Positions 9,001 through 19,175 of a stretch of DNA of 64,000 nucleotides are shown here, in pieces (position 1 is the first letter of the stretch; each line of letters starts with the position of its first letter). Under the pieces are notes generated by a model, which was not told the DNA's origin, made no database searches, and saw only the letters and a program-made list of their open reading frames with translations. The position numbers and the translations under genes were made by a program. The stretch comes from Rikenellaceae bacterium (lineage in GTDB: Bacteria; Bacteroidota; Bacteroidia; Bacteroidales; Rikenellaceae), in assembly GCA_009783565.1 (NCBI GenBank), contig WRDF01000004.1:1-64000 (forward strand), read 5' to 3'.

Positions 9001-11589
9001 GAAAACGTGCCGCACGCCGGTGTTGAGTTGCTCGCGGTCTGTTTGCGGCGAACTGATGCCCACATAGCGACGGTAGGGCGAGTATGGCACGGTGAAAGCG
9101 TCGATGCTGAAATCGCCCGACTCCTCGAAAACGCGCGTCACGAGATTGGCTTGAAGCATCCCCGGCGACGGGCCGCTCGAACTGAGGCGCAGGTCAAACG
9201 ACGCATTGCCCGTATCGTTAAGCCTGCCGCTTACGATGGTGGTCTCTTCTGCCTCGAAACTCTTGGTCGGGTCGTCGAATACGTAGTCGGCGAATCGGTC
9301 GAAGCGCGTGGGTATGGAGCTGAAAGTTCCGCTCACCTCATAACGCAGGTTATGCGCCACAGCGCCCTGCAACCACTCCGCGTGCAGCTTCACGGGCGAC
9401 GCAACGTCCCGCACGAGCATCTTGTCTTCGAGTCTGAAATCTATTTTCAGGCGGTTGGGTTTTATGGTCTCCACGCGCACGCGCCGCGAGAATGTCGCAC
9501 CGCCTACCCTCACCTCCACGCGCCATGCACCCGTAGGAGCTTCGGAGTCGGTGGCCAGCGTGAACGTATAAAGCCCCAGCTCGCCACGTGTCCGAGTCTG
9601 ACTGCGGACAAGTTGTCCGAGCGGGTTATAAAGCTCCATCACAACCGGATGATCGGCGGGCAGAGTCCCGTGTTGGTCGCTCAGCATAAAACTGAGGTGC
9701 ATGGTATCGCCGGGCCGCCACACGCCCCTCTCTCCGTAGATGAACCCTCTGATGCCGCGCTGCACCACCTCGCCCGATACGTCGAACGTACTGAGCGACA
9801 GCGCCGAGCCGTTATCGACCCTCAGATAACCCCGCTGTGCGCCCTGCGCGGCGACGATGTAGAACGGGCGTCCCGCATCGGCGCGCACGAAAGTATAGCC
9901 GTGCTCGTCGGTGCGGCCCTCTCCCAGAAGTTGATGCTGGAAGTTGTACAGCCGCACTTCGACACCCCGCTCCGGCCGCGTGGTGGTTATATTGTGCACC
10001 AGTACCGTAAAGCCGTCCCCGTCGCCCGCCATAGCTATCAGCCCCAAGTCGGAGGCCATAACGTTGCGTGCGTCGTTCTTGCCGTAATAATATGTGTCGT
10101 GGCATGGATTGTTGCGCTGGCGGTAGTCGTAGTTCGACCAGTCGAAATGGTCGAAAAATCCCGTGTAGTAATACCCCCCGTCGTCGAAGCGCCCGGCCTC
10201 CTCGCGCAGCAGCACTGCGTCCTGCGCCTCGATCTCGGCGCGCGAAAGGCGGCGGAAATTCCCGTCGTCGCAAGGATAGACCGACAGCTGACGATTTATC
10301 GAAAGCTCGACGCGGTATATCGCACCCGGTTCGGGCTGCATCAGCTCGCGCAGATCAATGGCGAAGGTGTTGAGCCGCGTGAGATCGACGTTCGGATCGT
10401 CGTCCAGGAAAACGGTCCGACGCGCCACTAACCGCCCCACTCTCATCAGATCGTCACTGCCGTCGAGACGGTTCGTTTGCAGGAATTGACCGATGTTACG
10501 CTCTGTGATTTTGAGAACTCTTACGACCACGCCGCGCAGGTATATCGCCTGAAACGGCACGTGCAACCTGTCCGAGAGTGGCATGATAGTCCCGCGCCCG
10601 ATGAAACTGGCCTTCGGCGCATTTTCGCCCAGATCGACCCTGTGAAAAGAGTTTTCGCCGAGCGTCCGCCCGTCGTGACTTCGGATAGCGGCATCGACCA
10701 GAACCGTAATCCCGCCCGTGCGGCCGGCATCGGGATAGAGAAATATCTTGTTGCCCTCGACGCCCACCACTTCCGAGCGGTTGCCTTCGATCGAGGCCAG
10801 CCCTCTGAGCGACTGCGACGCATCCAGCAATCGGGTAAATGTCACTTCTATGCGCCGTTCGGGTTCGTTGCGCAGTTCGACGCTCTTCACCGAAAAATCT
10901 TCGTTCGAGGGTATGGTGACGCTGAGTATTTCCTCTTTTGAGTTTTTGTCGGTAAAAGTCAGCCTGCGCGACTCGGCGACCGGAATGACTCCCCGCAATG
11001 TCACTTCGTGGCGGCGGCCGTCGGGCGAATGCTGCCATACGGCTTCGACACGTTCTGACAGAACTATAGCCGACGTTATCTCTTCGGGGGTCTCGCGGTC
11101 GGCCGTAACGAACGAGCCTACGATATCGTATGTATCGGGGTTGTCTTTGTTAATATCGAGAGAGCTCAGGTTACCCCGCACCGCGAAAGGCAACGTTGTG
11201 AAACCGAAACGAAAATTCCGTTCGTCACCCCGTGCCTCGCCGAACCACTGCGAGAGATCGGCCGTGACTTCATATGCGGTGTTGCGCCGAAAGCCGTTGC
11301 GGGGTCTGAAAACTATGGTGTGGTCGTTCAGCGTCGAGAACTCGCCCTCGACGGCGGGACGTATCTTTATATGCTTTCTTATGGCTGCATCGTCGAGCCT
11401 GTCGGCCGGAATATCCCTGTTGAAGACCAGATAGACCGGAGCATGGCGCGATATCGTGCCGCCGGTGAAAGCCTCGACAAAAGGGTTAAAATCAGGGGTC
11501 TGCTCGCTTGCGGACTTTTTCGCCTTGCATCCGCAGAACACGAAGGCGAAAACGACGGCCATTGACGCCGACAAAATGATATTTTTCAT
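6046..11589 (-). CDS. Bacterial alpha-2-macroglobulin lipoprotein with thioester
   Basis: This 1847-residue giant is a bacterial macroglobulin, thought to trap proteases or protect the periplasm when the envelope is breached. The N-terminus MKNIILSASMAVVFAFVFCGC has a lipobox, with lipidated Cys21. Repeated MG-type beta domains follow, then an MG2-type segment around VWRPGDTMHLSFMLSD, and the bait/macroglobulin core EGPFLLGKGRTMRHRLEMPNYNGRVRVMVVA. The thioester motif GYPHGCIEQ lies near residue 1390, so covalent trapping is possible; some bacterial homologues lack it. A helical thioester domain (QTVDGGMSYWPGG) and a C-terminal receptor-like domain complete it. It is divergent from pbpC, matching the known pairing of these two genes (yfhM-pbpC in E. 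coli). Confidence 0.9.
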   Translation of the reverse strand: MKNIILSASMAVVFAFVFCGCKAKKSASEQTPDFNPFVEAFTGGTISRHAPVYLVFNRDIPADRLDDAAIRKHIKIRPAVEGEFSTLNDHTIVFRPRNGFRRNTAYEVTADLSQWFGEARGDERNFRFGFTTLPFAVRGNLSSLDINKDNPDTYDIVGSFVTADRETPEEITSAIVLSERVEAVWQHSPDGRRHEVTLRGVIPVAESRRLTFTDKNSKEEILSVTIPSNEDFSVKSVELRNEPERRIEVTFTRLLDASQSLRGLASIEGNRSEVVGVEGNKIFLYPDAGRTGGITVLVDAAIRSHDGRTLGENSFHRVDLGENAPKASFIGRGTIMPLSDRLHVPFQAIYLRGVVVRVLKITERNIGQFLQTNRLDGSDDLMRVGRLVARRTVFLDDDPNVDLTRLNTFAIDLRELMQPEPGAIYRVELSINRQLSVYPCDDGNFRRLSRAEIEAQDAVLLREEAGRFDDGGYYYTGFFDHFDWSNYDYRQRNNPCHDTYYYGKNDARNVMASDLGLIAMAGDGDGFTVLVHNITTTRPERGVEVRLYNFQHQLLGEGRTDEHGYTFVRADAGRPFYIVAAQGAQRGYLRVDNGSALSLSTFDVSGEVVQRGIRGFIYGERGVWRPGDTMHLSFMLSDQHGTLPADHPVVMELYNPLGQLVRSQTRTRGELGLYTFTLATDSEAPTGAWRVEVRVGGATFSRRVRVETIKPNRLKIDFRLEDKMLVRDVASPVKLHAEWLQGAVAHNLRYEVSGTFSSIPTRFDRFADYVFDDPTKSFEAEETTIVSGRLNDTGNASFDLRLSSSGPSPGMLQANLVTRVFEESGDFSIDAFTVPYSPYRRYVGISSPQTDREQLNTGVRHVFRTVAVDPHGRPQADVLLRVEVFRVNWYYWWSSNASNLANFRSDSHNAPVRNLTVRSGATGATTFDLQFPNQEWGTYFIRVSDVTGGHSTGLLAYFDWPGGARRTEGDASAATLLNFKTDKESYRPGEKVTVTIPSTLGSRAIVAVQNGSRVLSVKAVECHDRQTTITVDVTPEMQPNAYLYITLLQPHTQTLNDMPIRLYGVVPVIVTSDESRLHPVIAVRDEIRPESTYEITVSEQSGREMAYTLAVVDEGLLDLTRFRTPDPWRAFNAREALGVNTWDLYNHIVGAYGGRIEQLFSIGGDDNLAGGARAVVNRFRPVVQFEGPFLLGKGRTMRHRLEMPNYNGRVRVMVVAGDGRAYGNAERSVMVRQPVMVLGTLPRVIGVGEEMSVPATVFATEDNIGTVRVSISCSDNMEIIGPAEQTLNFTRKEDRQVPFRIRVKDRAGVGSVTITATAKGERSTYQTDIEIRSVRLPQTRVVNATVNAGENWNRNISMPGADGTNRLTLEVSNVEPLNLAKRLDFLLGYPHGCIEQITSRAFPQVFLSGLASLTREQSQMAEEAVKEVIRRLRSYQTVDGGMSYWPGGTSVDAWSSVYAAHFLCEAEARGYMIPDAMKRSLMEHLRRTARGWRPVTGVYGRSEELTQAYRLYVLALDCSSELGAMNRMKESRELSFQSRWMLALAYAKVGRRDVAEELTRVVTDVTGGGRFDEHDLTFGSELRNRAVMLMTLCALDRAPEAAEQARVIARTLSSDDWLSTQSTAYGLLAMSEYMKKYPPSGRLEFSYSSTGKKDNVSTDKSLWSMQLLDRHGNSAPVEVKNNTNGVLFVRVITEGIPNQGTEEAYANGIALSVAYLDQRGNPIDVAALGQGVNFSAVVTLRNPSAAAYRNIALTQIFPAGWEILNTRFTNEDATDRYPAGVSFQDIRDDRVLSYIDHFPAGRQITVRIDLCTVYPGIFYLPPVGVEAMYDNTVRANTEGKNVRVEGK

Positions 11590-11628
11590 ACATTTGAAGA
11601 ATATTCGGTCATTTGATTACGCAAATTC

Positions 11629-11662
11629 TGTCATCCGGCAGGCTGGAAAACACACGCGTGTG
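11629..11662 (-). repeat. Gene-end-type repeat in a divergent intergenic region
   Basis: On the minus strand this is CACACGCGTGTG, then TTTTCCAGCCTGCCGGATGACA, the best match to the full consensus. Unlike most copies it lies between two start codons (macroglobulin and pbpC), so it cannot be a gene-end signal here. Confidence 0.85.
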
Positions 11663-11718
11663 CAATAAAATGACAAGGTAGTGCTTTTTATCGAAATAAA
11701 TATGCGGTCGGACAAAAA

Positions 11719-14061
11719 ATGAGATACAAACTGTTGAAATACACGGTCTTCGCAGCGGGGGCGATACTGCTGTGGTGGGGTGCAATGTGGCTTGCCGTAC
11801 CTCGTCCGCTGTTTAGTGCGTCCCATTCGCCGCTGCTTTATTCGCGCGACGGACAGCTCTTGGGTGCACGCATAGCCGCCGACGGTCAGTGGCGTTTTGC
11901 GGTGAGTGATTCGGTGTCGTCGAAGTTCGTCGCCTGCCTTACGGCGTACGAGGATAAGCGGTTTTTCTATCATCCGGGTATCGACCCGCTGGCGATAGCG
12001 CGCGCCGTGCGGCAGAACCTTTCGGCAGGAGAAAGGGTCTCGGGCGGCAGCACCATAACGATGCAGCTGGCCCGCATCGCGCGCGGAAACCGCACGCGGA
12101 ATTTTTATGAAAAAAGCATCGAAGCGATGTGGGCGCTATTTCTCGAAACCACACACAGCAAACGGGAGATCCTCGCCCTCTATGCCGCCCACGCACCGTT
12201 CGGGGGCAATGTGATAGGAGTGGAGACCGCCGCATGGCGGTATTTCGGATGCAGCGCCGACGCGCTGTCATGGGCCGAGGCGGCCACTCTCGCCGTGCTG
12301 CCGAATTCCCCCGCCCTTATCCATCCCGGACGCAACCGCGACCAGCTTCTGCAAAAGCGCAACGCCCTGCTCGCCCGCCTGCGCGACCGGGGTGTGATAG
12401 ACGACATGACATACGGGCTGGCGTGCATGGAATCGCTGCCGGGCGCACCCGTCCCACTGCCCGACGACGCGCCTCACCTGCTCGAAAGACTGGCGATGGA
12501 GAATCCCGGAGCGGTAAACGTCTCGTCGCTCGATGCGGGGTTGCAGCGCCGCGCCACCCGTATCGTGAACAATTACTCCCGCCAGCACGCCGCCAACCGC
12601 GTGCACAATATGGCGGCGATCATAGCCTGCATCGAGACGGGCGAGATTCTTGCATACGTCGGCAACTCGGAGCAGGAGGCAGGCACACAGCGCGCAGGCA
12701 GCGTCGATGTGATCACTGCGCCGCGCAGCACCGGAAGCGTGCTCAAACCGATCCTCTACGCCGCCATGCTCCACGACGGGCAAATACTTCCGAATACTCT
12801 CATCGCAGACACCCCGCTGAATATCAACGGTTTCGTGCCGCAGAACTACACCCGCGAATTCTACGGCGCAGTCCCCGCCCGCGCGGCCATAGAGCGTTCG
12901 CTGAACGTCGCGCTGGTGCGGATGCTCTCGATGTACAATACCGGCCGCCTTCTTACCCTGCTACGACGGATGGGCATGACTACTCTACGATTTTGTGAAG
13001 ACCACTACGGCGCATCGCTCATTCTCGGCGGCGCTGAGGGGACGCTTTTGGATATTTCCGGGATGTACGCCTCGATGGCGCGCATCCTCGTCAATTACGG
13101 GCGGGACGGGCTGTACGGCCCGCGCGACATTCGTCAGCTGACCCCGTCGCTCGCTGCGAAAAATGACCGTCGCGGCGTGGATGAGCCTCCGCTGCTGTCG
13201 GCCGCGTCGATATGGCACACCTTTGAGGCAATGTCGGGACTGAACCGCCCTGAGGAGGAGTCCGACTGGCAGCAGTTCGGCTCGATGAAGCAGGTAGCGT
13301 GGAAAACGGGAACGAGCTATGGCGGGCGCGACGCGTGGGCTGTCGGCGTAACGCCTCGCTATGTGGTCGGCGTTTGGGCGGGCAACGCGTCGGGCGAAGG
13401 GCGGCCCGGATTGACGGGAGTAGGCGTGGCAGCCCCTGTCCTTTTCGACCTCTTTTCGCTGCTTCCCCCGTCGGGGTGGTTCAGCAGACCCGACGGCGAG
13501 ATGGAGATGCTTGCCGTATGTCGCGCGAGCGGGCACAGGGCATCGTCCATCTGCATAAACGTCGATACGCTGGCGATACTTCGCAGCGGCATCGATACTC
13601 CGATATGCCCGTACCACAGGCTCGTGCATCTCTCGCCCGACGGACGGTGGCGCGTGAACAGTTCATGTGCGGCGGTGGGGGAAATGCAGTCGCGTAGCTG
13701 GTTCGTGCTGCCGCCCGCGCAGGAATATTATTACAGACATTATAATATAGAATACCGGCCGCTGCCTCCGCTAAGGGCGGGATGCCGCGAAGTGCATGAG
13801 CAACGGCATATCGAACTTATCTACCCCGAACACGGTGCGGTTCTTTTTCTCCCGCGCGGCTTCGACGGCGAACAGAGGTTCGTTTTTCGTGCGGCGCACG
13901 TCCGCCCCGACGCAACCATATTCTGGTACATCGACCGCGAATATATAGGCCGCACACATGGCCAACACTCCATCTCATGCTCACCCAATCGCGGCGAATA
14001 TATCCTGACCCTCACCGACGAGCACGGCTTCTCGCGGGCGATCGCTTTCGAGGTGAAATAA
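11719..14061 (+). CDS. pbpC: Penicillin-binding protein 1C
   Basis: PbpC is a bifunctional peptidoglycan synthase. A membrane anchor (about residues 7-27) precedes the glycosyltransferase domain with EDKRFFYHPGIDPLAIARA and GGSTITMQLAR. The transpeptidase domain has STGSVLKP (SxxK), ERSLN (SxN) and AWKTGTSYGGRDAW (KTG), so all catalytic motifs are present. The C-terminal segment (about 690-780) is the beta-sandwich typical of PBP1C, which distinguishes it from PBP1A. Length 780 is normal. It is divergent from the macroglobulin gene; both products are thought to act in envelope repair and defence. ATG 11719 follows a short leader containing the repeat at 11629-11662. Confidence 0.93.
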   Translation: MRYKLLKYTVFAAGAILLWWGAMWLAVPRPLFSASHSPLLYSRDGQLLGARIAADGQWRFAVSDSVSSKFVACLTAYEDKRFFYHPGIDPLAIARAVRQNLSAGERVSGGSTITMQLARIARGNRTRNFYEKSIEAMWALFLETTHSKREILALYAAHAPFGGNVIGVETAAWRYFGCSADALSWAEAATLAVLPNSPALIHPGRNRDQLLQKRNALLARLRDRGVIDDMTYGLACMESLPGAPVPLPDDAPHLLERLAMENPGAVNVSSLDAGLQRRATRIVNNYSRQHAANRVHNMAAIIACIETGEILAYVGNSEQEAGTQRAGSVDVITAPRSTGSVLKPILYAAMLHDGQILPNTLIADTPLNINGFVPQNYTREFYGAVPARAAIERSLNVALVRMLSMYNTGRLLTLLRRMGMTTLRFCEDHYGASLILGGAEGTLLDISGMYASMARILVNYGRDGLYGPRDIRQLTPSLAAKNDRRGVDEPPLLSAASIWHTFEAMSGLNRPEEESDWQQFGSMKQVAWKTGTSYGGRDAWAVGVTPRYVVGVWAGNASGEGRPGLTGVGVAAPVLFDLFSLLPPSGWFSRPDGEMEMLAVCRASGHRASSICINVDTLAILRSGIDTPICPYHRLVHLSPDGRWRVNSSCAAVGEMQSRSWFVLPPAQEYYYRHYNIEYRPLPPLRAGCREVHEQRHIELIYPEHGAVLFLPRGFDGEQRFVFRAAHVRPDATIFWYIDREYIGRTHGQHSISCSPNRGEYILTLTDEHGFSRAIAFEVK

Positions 14062-14085
14062 GGGGTTTGCTCACGCAAAAAATAT

Positions 14086-14101
14086 GGAAACCGCGCACAT
14101 G
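14086..14101 (-). repeat. Gene-end repeat, degenerate copy
   Basis: Immediately after the TAG of the following minus-strand gene: CATGTGCGCGGTTTCC, matching the palindrome-plus-TTTCC pattern. Confidence 0.45.
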
Positions 14102-14842
14102 CTACGTTAGCTTGCGTTCCAACAGATCGACGAGCATTCTCACGCCCTCGCTGCCCGAGTTGCGGCTGAAATTTTCATGAATGTAGATCATAGCGTCGTC
14201 GAGGTCGGTGAAACTCTCAAAATAGTCTATCGTGCGTTCGTAGAGGTCACCGTCACCGTCGAATACATCGCGGATCATCAGAAATCGGTCGTTCACGCCT
14301 ATACCGTTGCGCAACGAGGCGAGAGGTCCATGCCCGATCGCCGACGCAATATCATGTGCCGCTGCCGCCGAGTATGCATCGGCAATGGTGCGGTGGGTTT
14401 CATGCGTGAGCGTAGGTGACGGCGCGGCCGGCTTGGCGGAAGGAGGAGCAACGGCAGCGTCCTCATAAAGCGAACGCAACGCCTTGATGTCAATCTTGGC
14501 TTTGTCGGCCTGCGGCTCAGGTTCGACGGGAATCGGAGCGGGAGTCGGCGGCACGGAAACGGGTTCGGGCGCGAGAACAGGTTCGGTAGCAGGAGCAGGA
14601 GCTGACACGATGGGTGCGGCCGGCTCAACAACGGGGGCAACCGGAGCGACCAAAATAGGCGGAGCAGGAACTTCCGTCTCTGATATTTCCACGTCATCCG
14701 CGAACATCACCGCCTCGTACACACGACGCAGTTTTTCGAGCACGAGGTCTTTCTCTATTGCGCTAACCGCGCCGGTGCGCTGCCATCCGCGAGCTATCTC
14801 GCCCACCGCCGCCACGTCGCGGCATATATCGTTCCAATTCAT
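14102..14842 (-). CDS. Uncharacterised protein with Pro/Ala-rich linker
   Basis: This 246-residue protein is not recognised. The first 70 residues form a predicted helical domain (NWNDICRDVAAVGEIARGWQRTGAVSAIEKDLVLEKLRRVYE). A long Pro/Ala/Val/Glu linker (about 75-135) follows, and the C-terminal 100 residues form a second predicted helical domain (LNDRFLMIRDVFDGDGDLYERTIDYFESFTDLDDAMIYIHENFSRN), which appears in many Bacteroidota proteins of unknown role. There is no signal peptide, so it is probably cytoplasmic. ATG 14842 is chosen; a longer frame to 15004 would overlap the rho start and its promoter. Divergent from rho. Confidence 0.7.
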   Translation of the reverse strand: MNWNDICRDVAAVGEIARGWQRTGAVSAIEKDLVLEKLRRVYEAVMFADDVEISETEVPAPPILVAPVAPVVEPAAPIVSAPAPATEPVLAPEPVSVPPTPAPIPVEPEPQADKAKIDIKALRSLYEDAAVAPPSAKPAAPSPTLTHETHRTIADAYSAAAAHDIASAIGHGPLASLRNGIGVNDRFLMIRDVFDGDGDLYERTIDYFESFTDLDDAMIYIHENFSRNSGSEGVRMLVDLLERKLT

Positions 14843-14924
14843 AGTATCGAATGATTTTAACTCCTTAATTAACTCCCAAAGATAATTTTTTTCTGCGGCA
14901 TAATCATAAAAAGAAGAAAAAACG

Positions 14925-14932
14925 TATCTTTG
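14925..14932 (+). promoter_or_regulatory. -7 box for rho
   Basis: TATCTTTG, 66 nt upstream of the rho ATG; no convincing -33 TTTG at the usual distance. Confidence 0.55.
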
Positions 14933-14998
14933 TGGTCGTAAAACCGTCGAACGCCGACCCGTCCGGGTCGTACGCGAATAATCCACGAAAGAGATAAC

Positions 14999-16756
<1,758 letters not shown>

Positions 16757-16791
16757 CACACGCGTGTGTTTTCCAGCCTGCCGGTTGTCAC
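16757..16791 (+). repeat. Gene-end repeat after rho
   Basis: Starts at the base after the rho TAA: CACACGCGTGTG, then TTTTCCAGCCTGCCGG, ending TTGTCA. Confidence 0.9.
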
Positions 16792-16849
16792 TGCCGGGCA
16801 AGGCACGAAGCGCCAAAAGCGCATAATGCTAATAAAAGTTAAAAGATAT

Positions 16850-17368
16850 ATGGCAACCAAAAATCTTTCGCTGTTCGACACACCGCTGCCGTCGGCAGAG
16901 AATATGCGGTTCGGGATTGTAGTCTCGGAGTGGAACGGACAGGTGACCGGCGCGCTGCTTGCCGGTGCGCTGAAAACTCTGCGCGAGGCGGGATGTCCCG
17001 ATTATAATATTACAGTAAAAATGGTGCCGGGGGCGTTCGAACTCTCACTCGGCGCACAATATTTTGCGGAATATACGGAAGTGGACGCCGTGATCGCGCT
17101 CGGATGTGTGATTCGCGGCGGCACTCCGCATTTCGATTATGTTTGTCAGGCCGCCACGCACGGTCTGAATCAGGTGCAGATAAGCTGGAATATGCCCGTA
17201 GCGTTCGGCGTGCTCACATGTGATGATGAACAGCAGGCGCTCGACCGCTCCGGCGGGCAGCTCGGCAATAAAGGCGACGAAGCGGCAGCAACAGCCATCA
17301 GAATGGCCCGGCTGCAACAGGATATGGAGACCGCTGCCGACGGCCAGGACCGGATGAAGGTCAGTTAA
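16850..17368 (+). CDS. ribH: 6,7-dimethyl-8-ribityllumazine synthase
   Basis: RibH joins 5-amino-6-ribitylaminouracil and 3,4-dihydroxybutanone phosphate to make lumazine, the riboflavin precursor. The 172 residues include the family segments FGIVVSEWN (substrate ring stacking), VPGAFELSLGAQ, VIALGCVIRGGTPHFDYV (with the catalytic His) and PVAFGVLTCDDEQQALDRSGG. ATG 16850 is used because MATKNLSLF matches the family start; an upstream extension from 16766 would translate the repeat. The C-terminal tail after MARLQQDM is variable. The gene stands alone, without other rib genes. Confidence 0.95.
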   Translation: MATKNLSLFDTPLPSAENMRFGIVVSEWNGQVTGALLAGALKTLREAGCPDYNITVKMVPGAFELSLGAQYFAEYTEVDAVIALGCVIRGGTPHFDYVCQAATHGLNQVQISWNMPVAFGVLTCDDEQQALDRSGGQLGNKGDEAAATAIRMARLQQDMETAADGQDRMKVS

Positions 17369-17402
17369 CACACGCGTATGCTTTCCAGCCTGCCGGATGA
17401 CA
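17369..17402 (+). repeat. Gene-end repeat after ribH
   Basis: Starts at the base after the ribH TAA: CACACGCGTATGC, then TTTCCAGCCTGCCGGATGACA. Confidence 0.9.
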
Positions 17403-17418
17403 ATAATCATAGACAACA

Positions 17419-17841
17419 ATGAAACCGAACTCTCTGCCAAAGAGCCAAAGGTTGTCGGGGCAGAAGGCTATCGACCGGCTTTTTGCGTCAGGCAGCACAG
17501 GGTTCGTCTATCCGTTGCGTTATCTGTTTTCTGTGGAGCAGGCGGAAGGGGCGGGACTTGCGGTATTGGTGGTCGTCCCGAAACGGAATCACAAACGTGC
17601 GGTGCGGCGCAACGGGTTGAAACGGCGGATGCGTGAGGCTTTCCGCACGCAATGCGGAGAGTTGCGCGCGGAGGCCACAGCCGCAGGGTTGAAGGTTCAT
17701 ATCGCGTTACTGTATAGCGCAAAAGAGCCGGCGCAGTACGACACGATTCGGGATGCCGTCGGCCGTGTCATCATCCAAATTTCGCAGTCTTTGAAAACCG
17801 GTCTTACGAAAACAGTTGAAACGATTCGGCAAAATATGTAA
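17419..17841 (+). CDS. rnpA: Ribonuclease P protein component
   Basis: RnpA is the protein subunit that helps RNase P RNA mature the 5' ends of tRNAs. The 140 residues contain an N-terminal [20 protein letters not shown] and the signature RNR helix [18 protein letters not shown] (about 57-74). The reading frame overlaps yidD by 26 nt, the common rnpA-yidD pairing. No rpmH is upstream, unlike in many bacteria. ATG 17419 gives the correct length. Confidence 0.94.
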   Translation: MKPNSLPKSQRLSGQKAIDRLFASGSTGFVYPLRYLFSVEQAEGAGLAVLVVVPKRNHKRAVRRNGLKRRMREAFRTQCGELRAEATAAGLKVHIALLYSAKEPAQYDTIRDAVGRVIIQISQSLKTGLTKTVETIRQNM

Positions 17842-18058
17842 AGCGGCGGCGATCTTTCCCTTCGTCGTGCTGATAAAGATTTATCAGCTTTGCCTTTCGC
17901 CGTTCCTGCCCAAAGTATGCCGCTTTACCCCGAGCTGCTCGACTTACGCCATCGAGGCTCTGCGCAAACACGGCCCGCTGCGCGGTTCGTGGCTCGCCGC
18001 GCGGCGCATCCTGCGCTGTCACCCGTGGGGCGGCAGTGGATACGACCCTGTGCCGTAG
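17816..18058 (+). CDS. yidD: Membrane protein insertion efficiency factor
   Basis: The 80-residue YidD is a small membrane-associated protein that helps YidC insert proteins. Hallmarks are [35 protein letters not shown] and [18 protein letters not shown], with its conserved Cys residues. An N-terminal hydrophobic amphipathic helix associates it with the inner membrane. It overlaps the end of rnpA, indicating co-expression. Confidence 0.95.
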   Translation: MKRFGKICKAAAIFPFVVLIKIYQLCLSPFLPKVCRFTPSCSTYAIEALRKHGPLRGSWLAARRILRCHPWGGSGYDPVP

Positions 18059-18061
18059 AGG

Positions 18062-18099
18062 GGAATGACAAAGAGTTTGGAAATCACGCGCGCGTGTAC
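18062..18099 (-). repeat. Gene-end repeat, diverged, after yidD
   Basis: On the minus strand ACACGCGCGCGTGATTTCC, continuing to TTTGTCATTCC. Orientation is opposite to yidD. Confidence 0.5.
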
Positions 18100-18174
18100 T
18101 ATTTTTGTTGGCAGCGACGTTAAGAATTTTGCCGGCGGGGCGACGTTAATTAAAATTACAAATCTACGAGAGAT

Positions 18175-19173
18175 ATGAGCGAAGTGGTGAATATCAGAGA
18201 ATTGAACGAGCGCATCGAACGCGAGAGCGTGTTCGTGGAGGCGCTGAACATGGAAATAGCCAAGGTGATCGTGGGTCAGAAACATCTGATCGACTCGCTG
18301 CTCATAGGGCTGCTTTCTAACGGGCATATACTTTTAGAAGGTGTGCCCGGACTGGCTAAGACGTTGGCCATCACGACGTTGGCACAGGCTGTCGATGCTA
18401 AGTTCAGCCGCATACAGTTCACCCCCGACCTGCTGCCTGCCGACCTGGTGGGGACGCTGATTTACTCGCAGAAGAAAGAGGAGTTCACCGTTAAAAAAGG
18501 GCCTGTTTTTGCGAATTTCGTTCTTGCGGACGAAATCAACCGCTCGCCGGCAAAGGTGCAGAGCGCGCTTTTGGAGGCGATGCAGGAGCGTCAGGTCACG
18601 ATCGGCGACGAGACGTTTCCGTTGCCCGCACCGTTTCTTGTGCTCGCGACGCAGAACCCTATCGAGCAGGAGGGTACGTATCCGCTGCCTGAGGCGCAGG
18701 TAGACCGTTTTATGCTGAAAGTGCGGATCACCTATCCGCGTAAGCAGGAAGAACTCGATATAGTGCGGCTTAATCTCGACGGACGAGGGATGCCGAAAGT
18801 GGGTAAGGTGGTCTCGCCGAAAGATATCATGCGCGCGCGCGAGGTGGTCGCCGACGTTTATATGGACGAAAAGATCGAGAAATATATAATCGATATAATC
18901 TTCGCCACGCGCGAGCCGCAGGAGTATGGCCTCCAACGGCTCGGCTCGCTCATTGCTTACGGCGGATCGCCGCGTGCCAGTATTTCACTCGCACGCGCCG
19001 CAAAGGCATACGCATTTATCAAGCGGCGAGGGTATGTGATTCCCGAAGACGTGCGCGCCGTATGCCACGACGTACTGCGCCACCGCATAGGTCTCACCTA
19101 CGAGGCCGAGGCCGAGAATATCAACACCGAAGAAATCATAACCGATATACTGAACAAGGTCGAAGTGCCGTAG
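18175..19173 (+). CDS. MoxR-family AAA+ ATPase
   Basis: MoxR ATPases act as chaperones that load metal ions or cofactors or remodel VWA partner proteins. The 332-residue protein has Walker A GVPGLAKT (about 60-67), Walker B VLADEINRSPAKVQSALLEAMQE with the MoxR sensor residues, sensor 1 LATQNPIEQEGTYPLPEAQVDRFML, and a C-terminal lid (SLARAAKAYAFIKRRGYVIPEDV). It starts a cluster with DUF58 and Bat proteins, as in the Bacteroides aerotolerance operon. The next start (GTG 19176) is two bases past its stop, so the two are translationally linked. Confidence 0.93.
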   Translation: MSEVVNIRELNERIERESVFVEALNMEIAKVIVGQKHLIDSLLIGLLSNGHILLEGVPGLAKTLAITTLAQAVDAKFSRIQFTPDLLPADLVGTLIYSQKKEEFTVKKGPVFANFVLADEINRSPAKVQSALLEAMQERQVTIGDETFPLPAPFLVLATQNPIEQEGTYPLPEAQVDRFMLKVRITYPRKQEELDIVRLNLDGRGMPKVGKVVSPKDIMRAREVVADVYMDEKIEKYIIDIIFATREPQEYGLQRLGSLIAYGGSPRASISLARAAKAYAFIKRRGYVIPEDVRAVCHDVLRHRIGLTYEAEAENINTEEIITDILNKVEVP

Positions 19174-19175
19174 CA

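Noticed and set aside
6979-10431. Long plus-strand ORFs (622 and 521 residues) opposite the macroglobulin gene
   Set aside because: They are antisense shadows: composition is Arg/His-rich and unlike any protein family, while the minus strand carries a complete lipoprotein with domain motifs.
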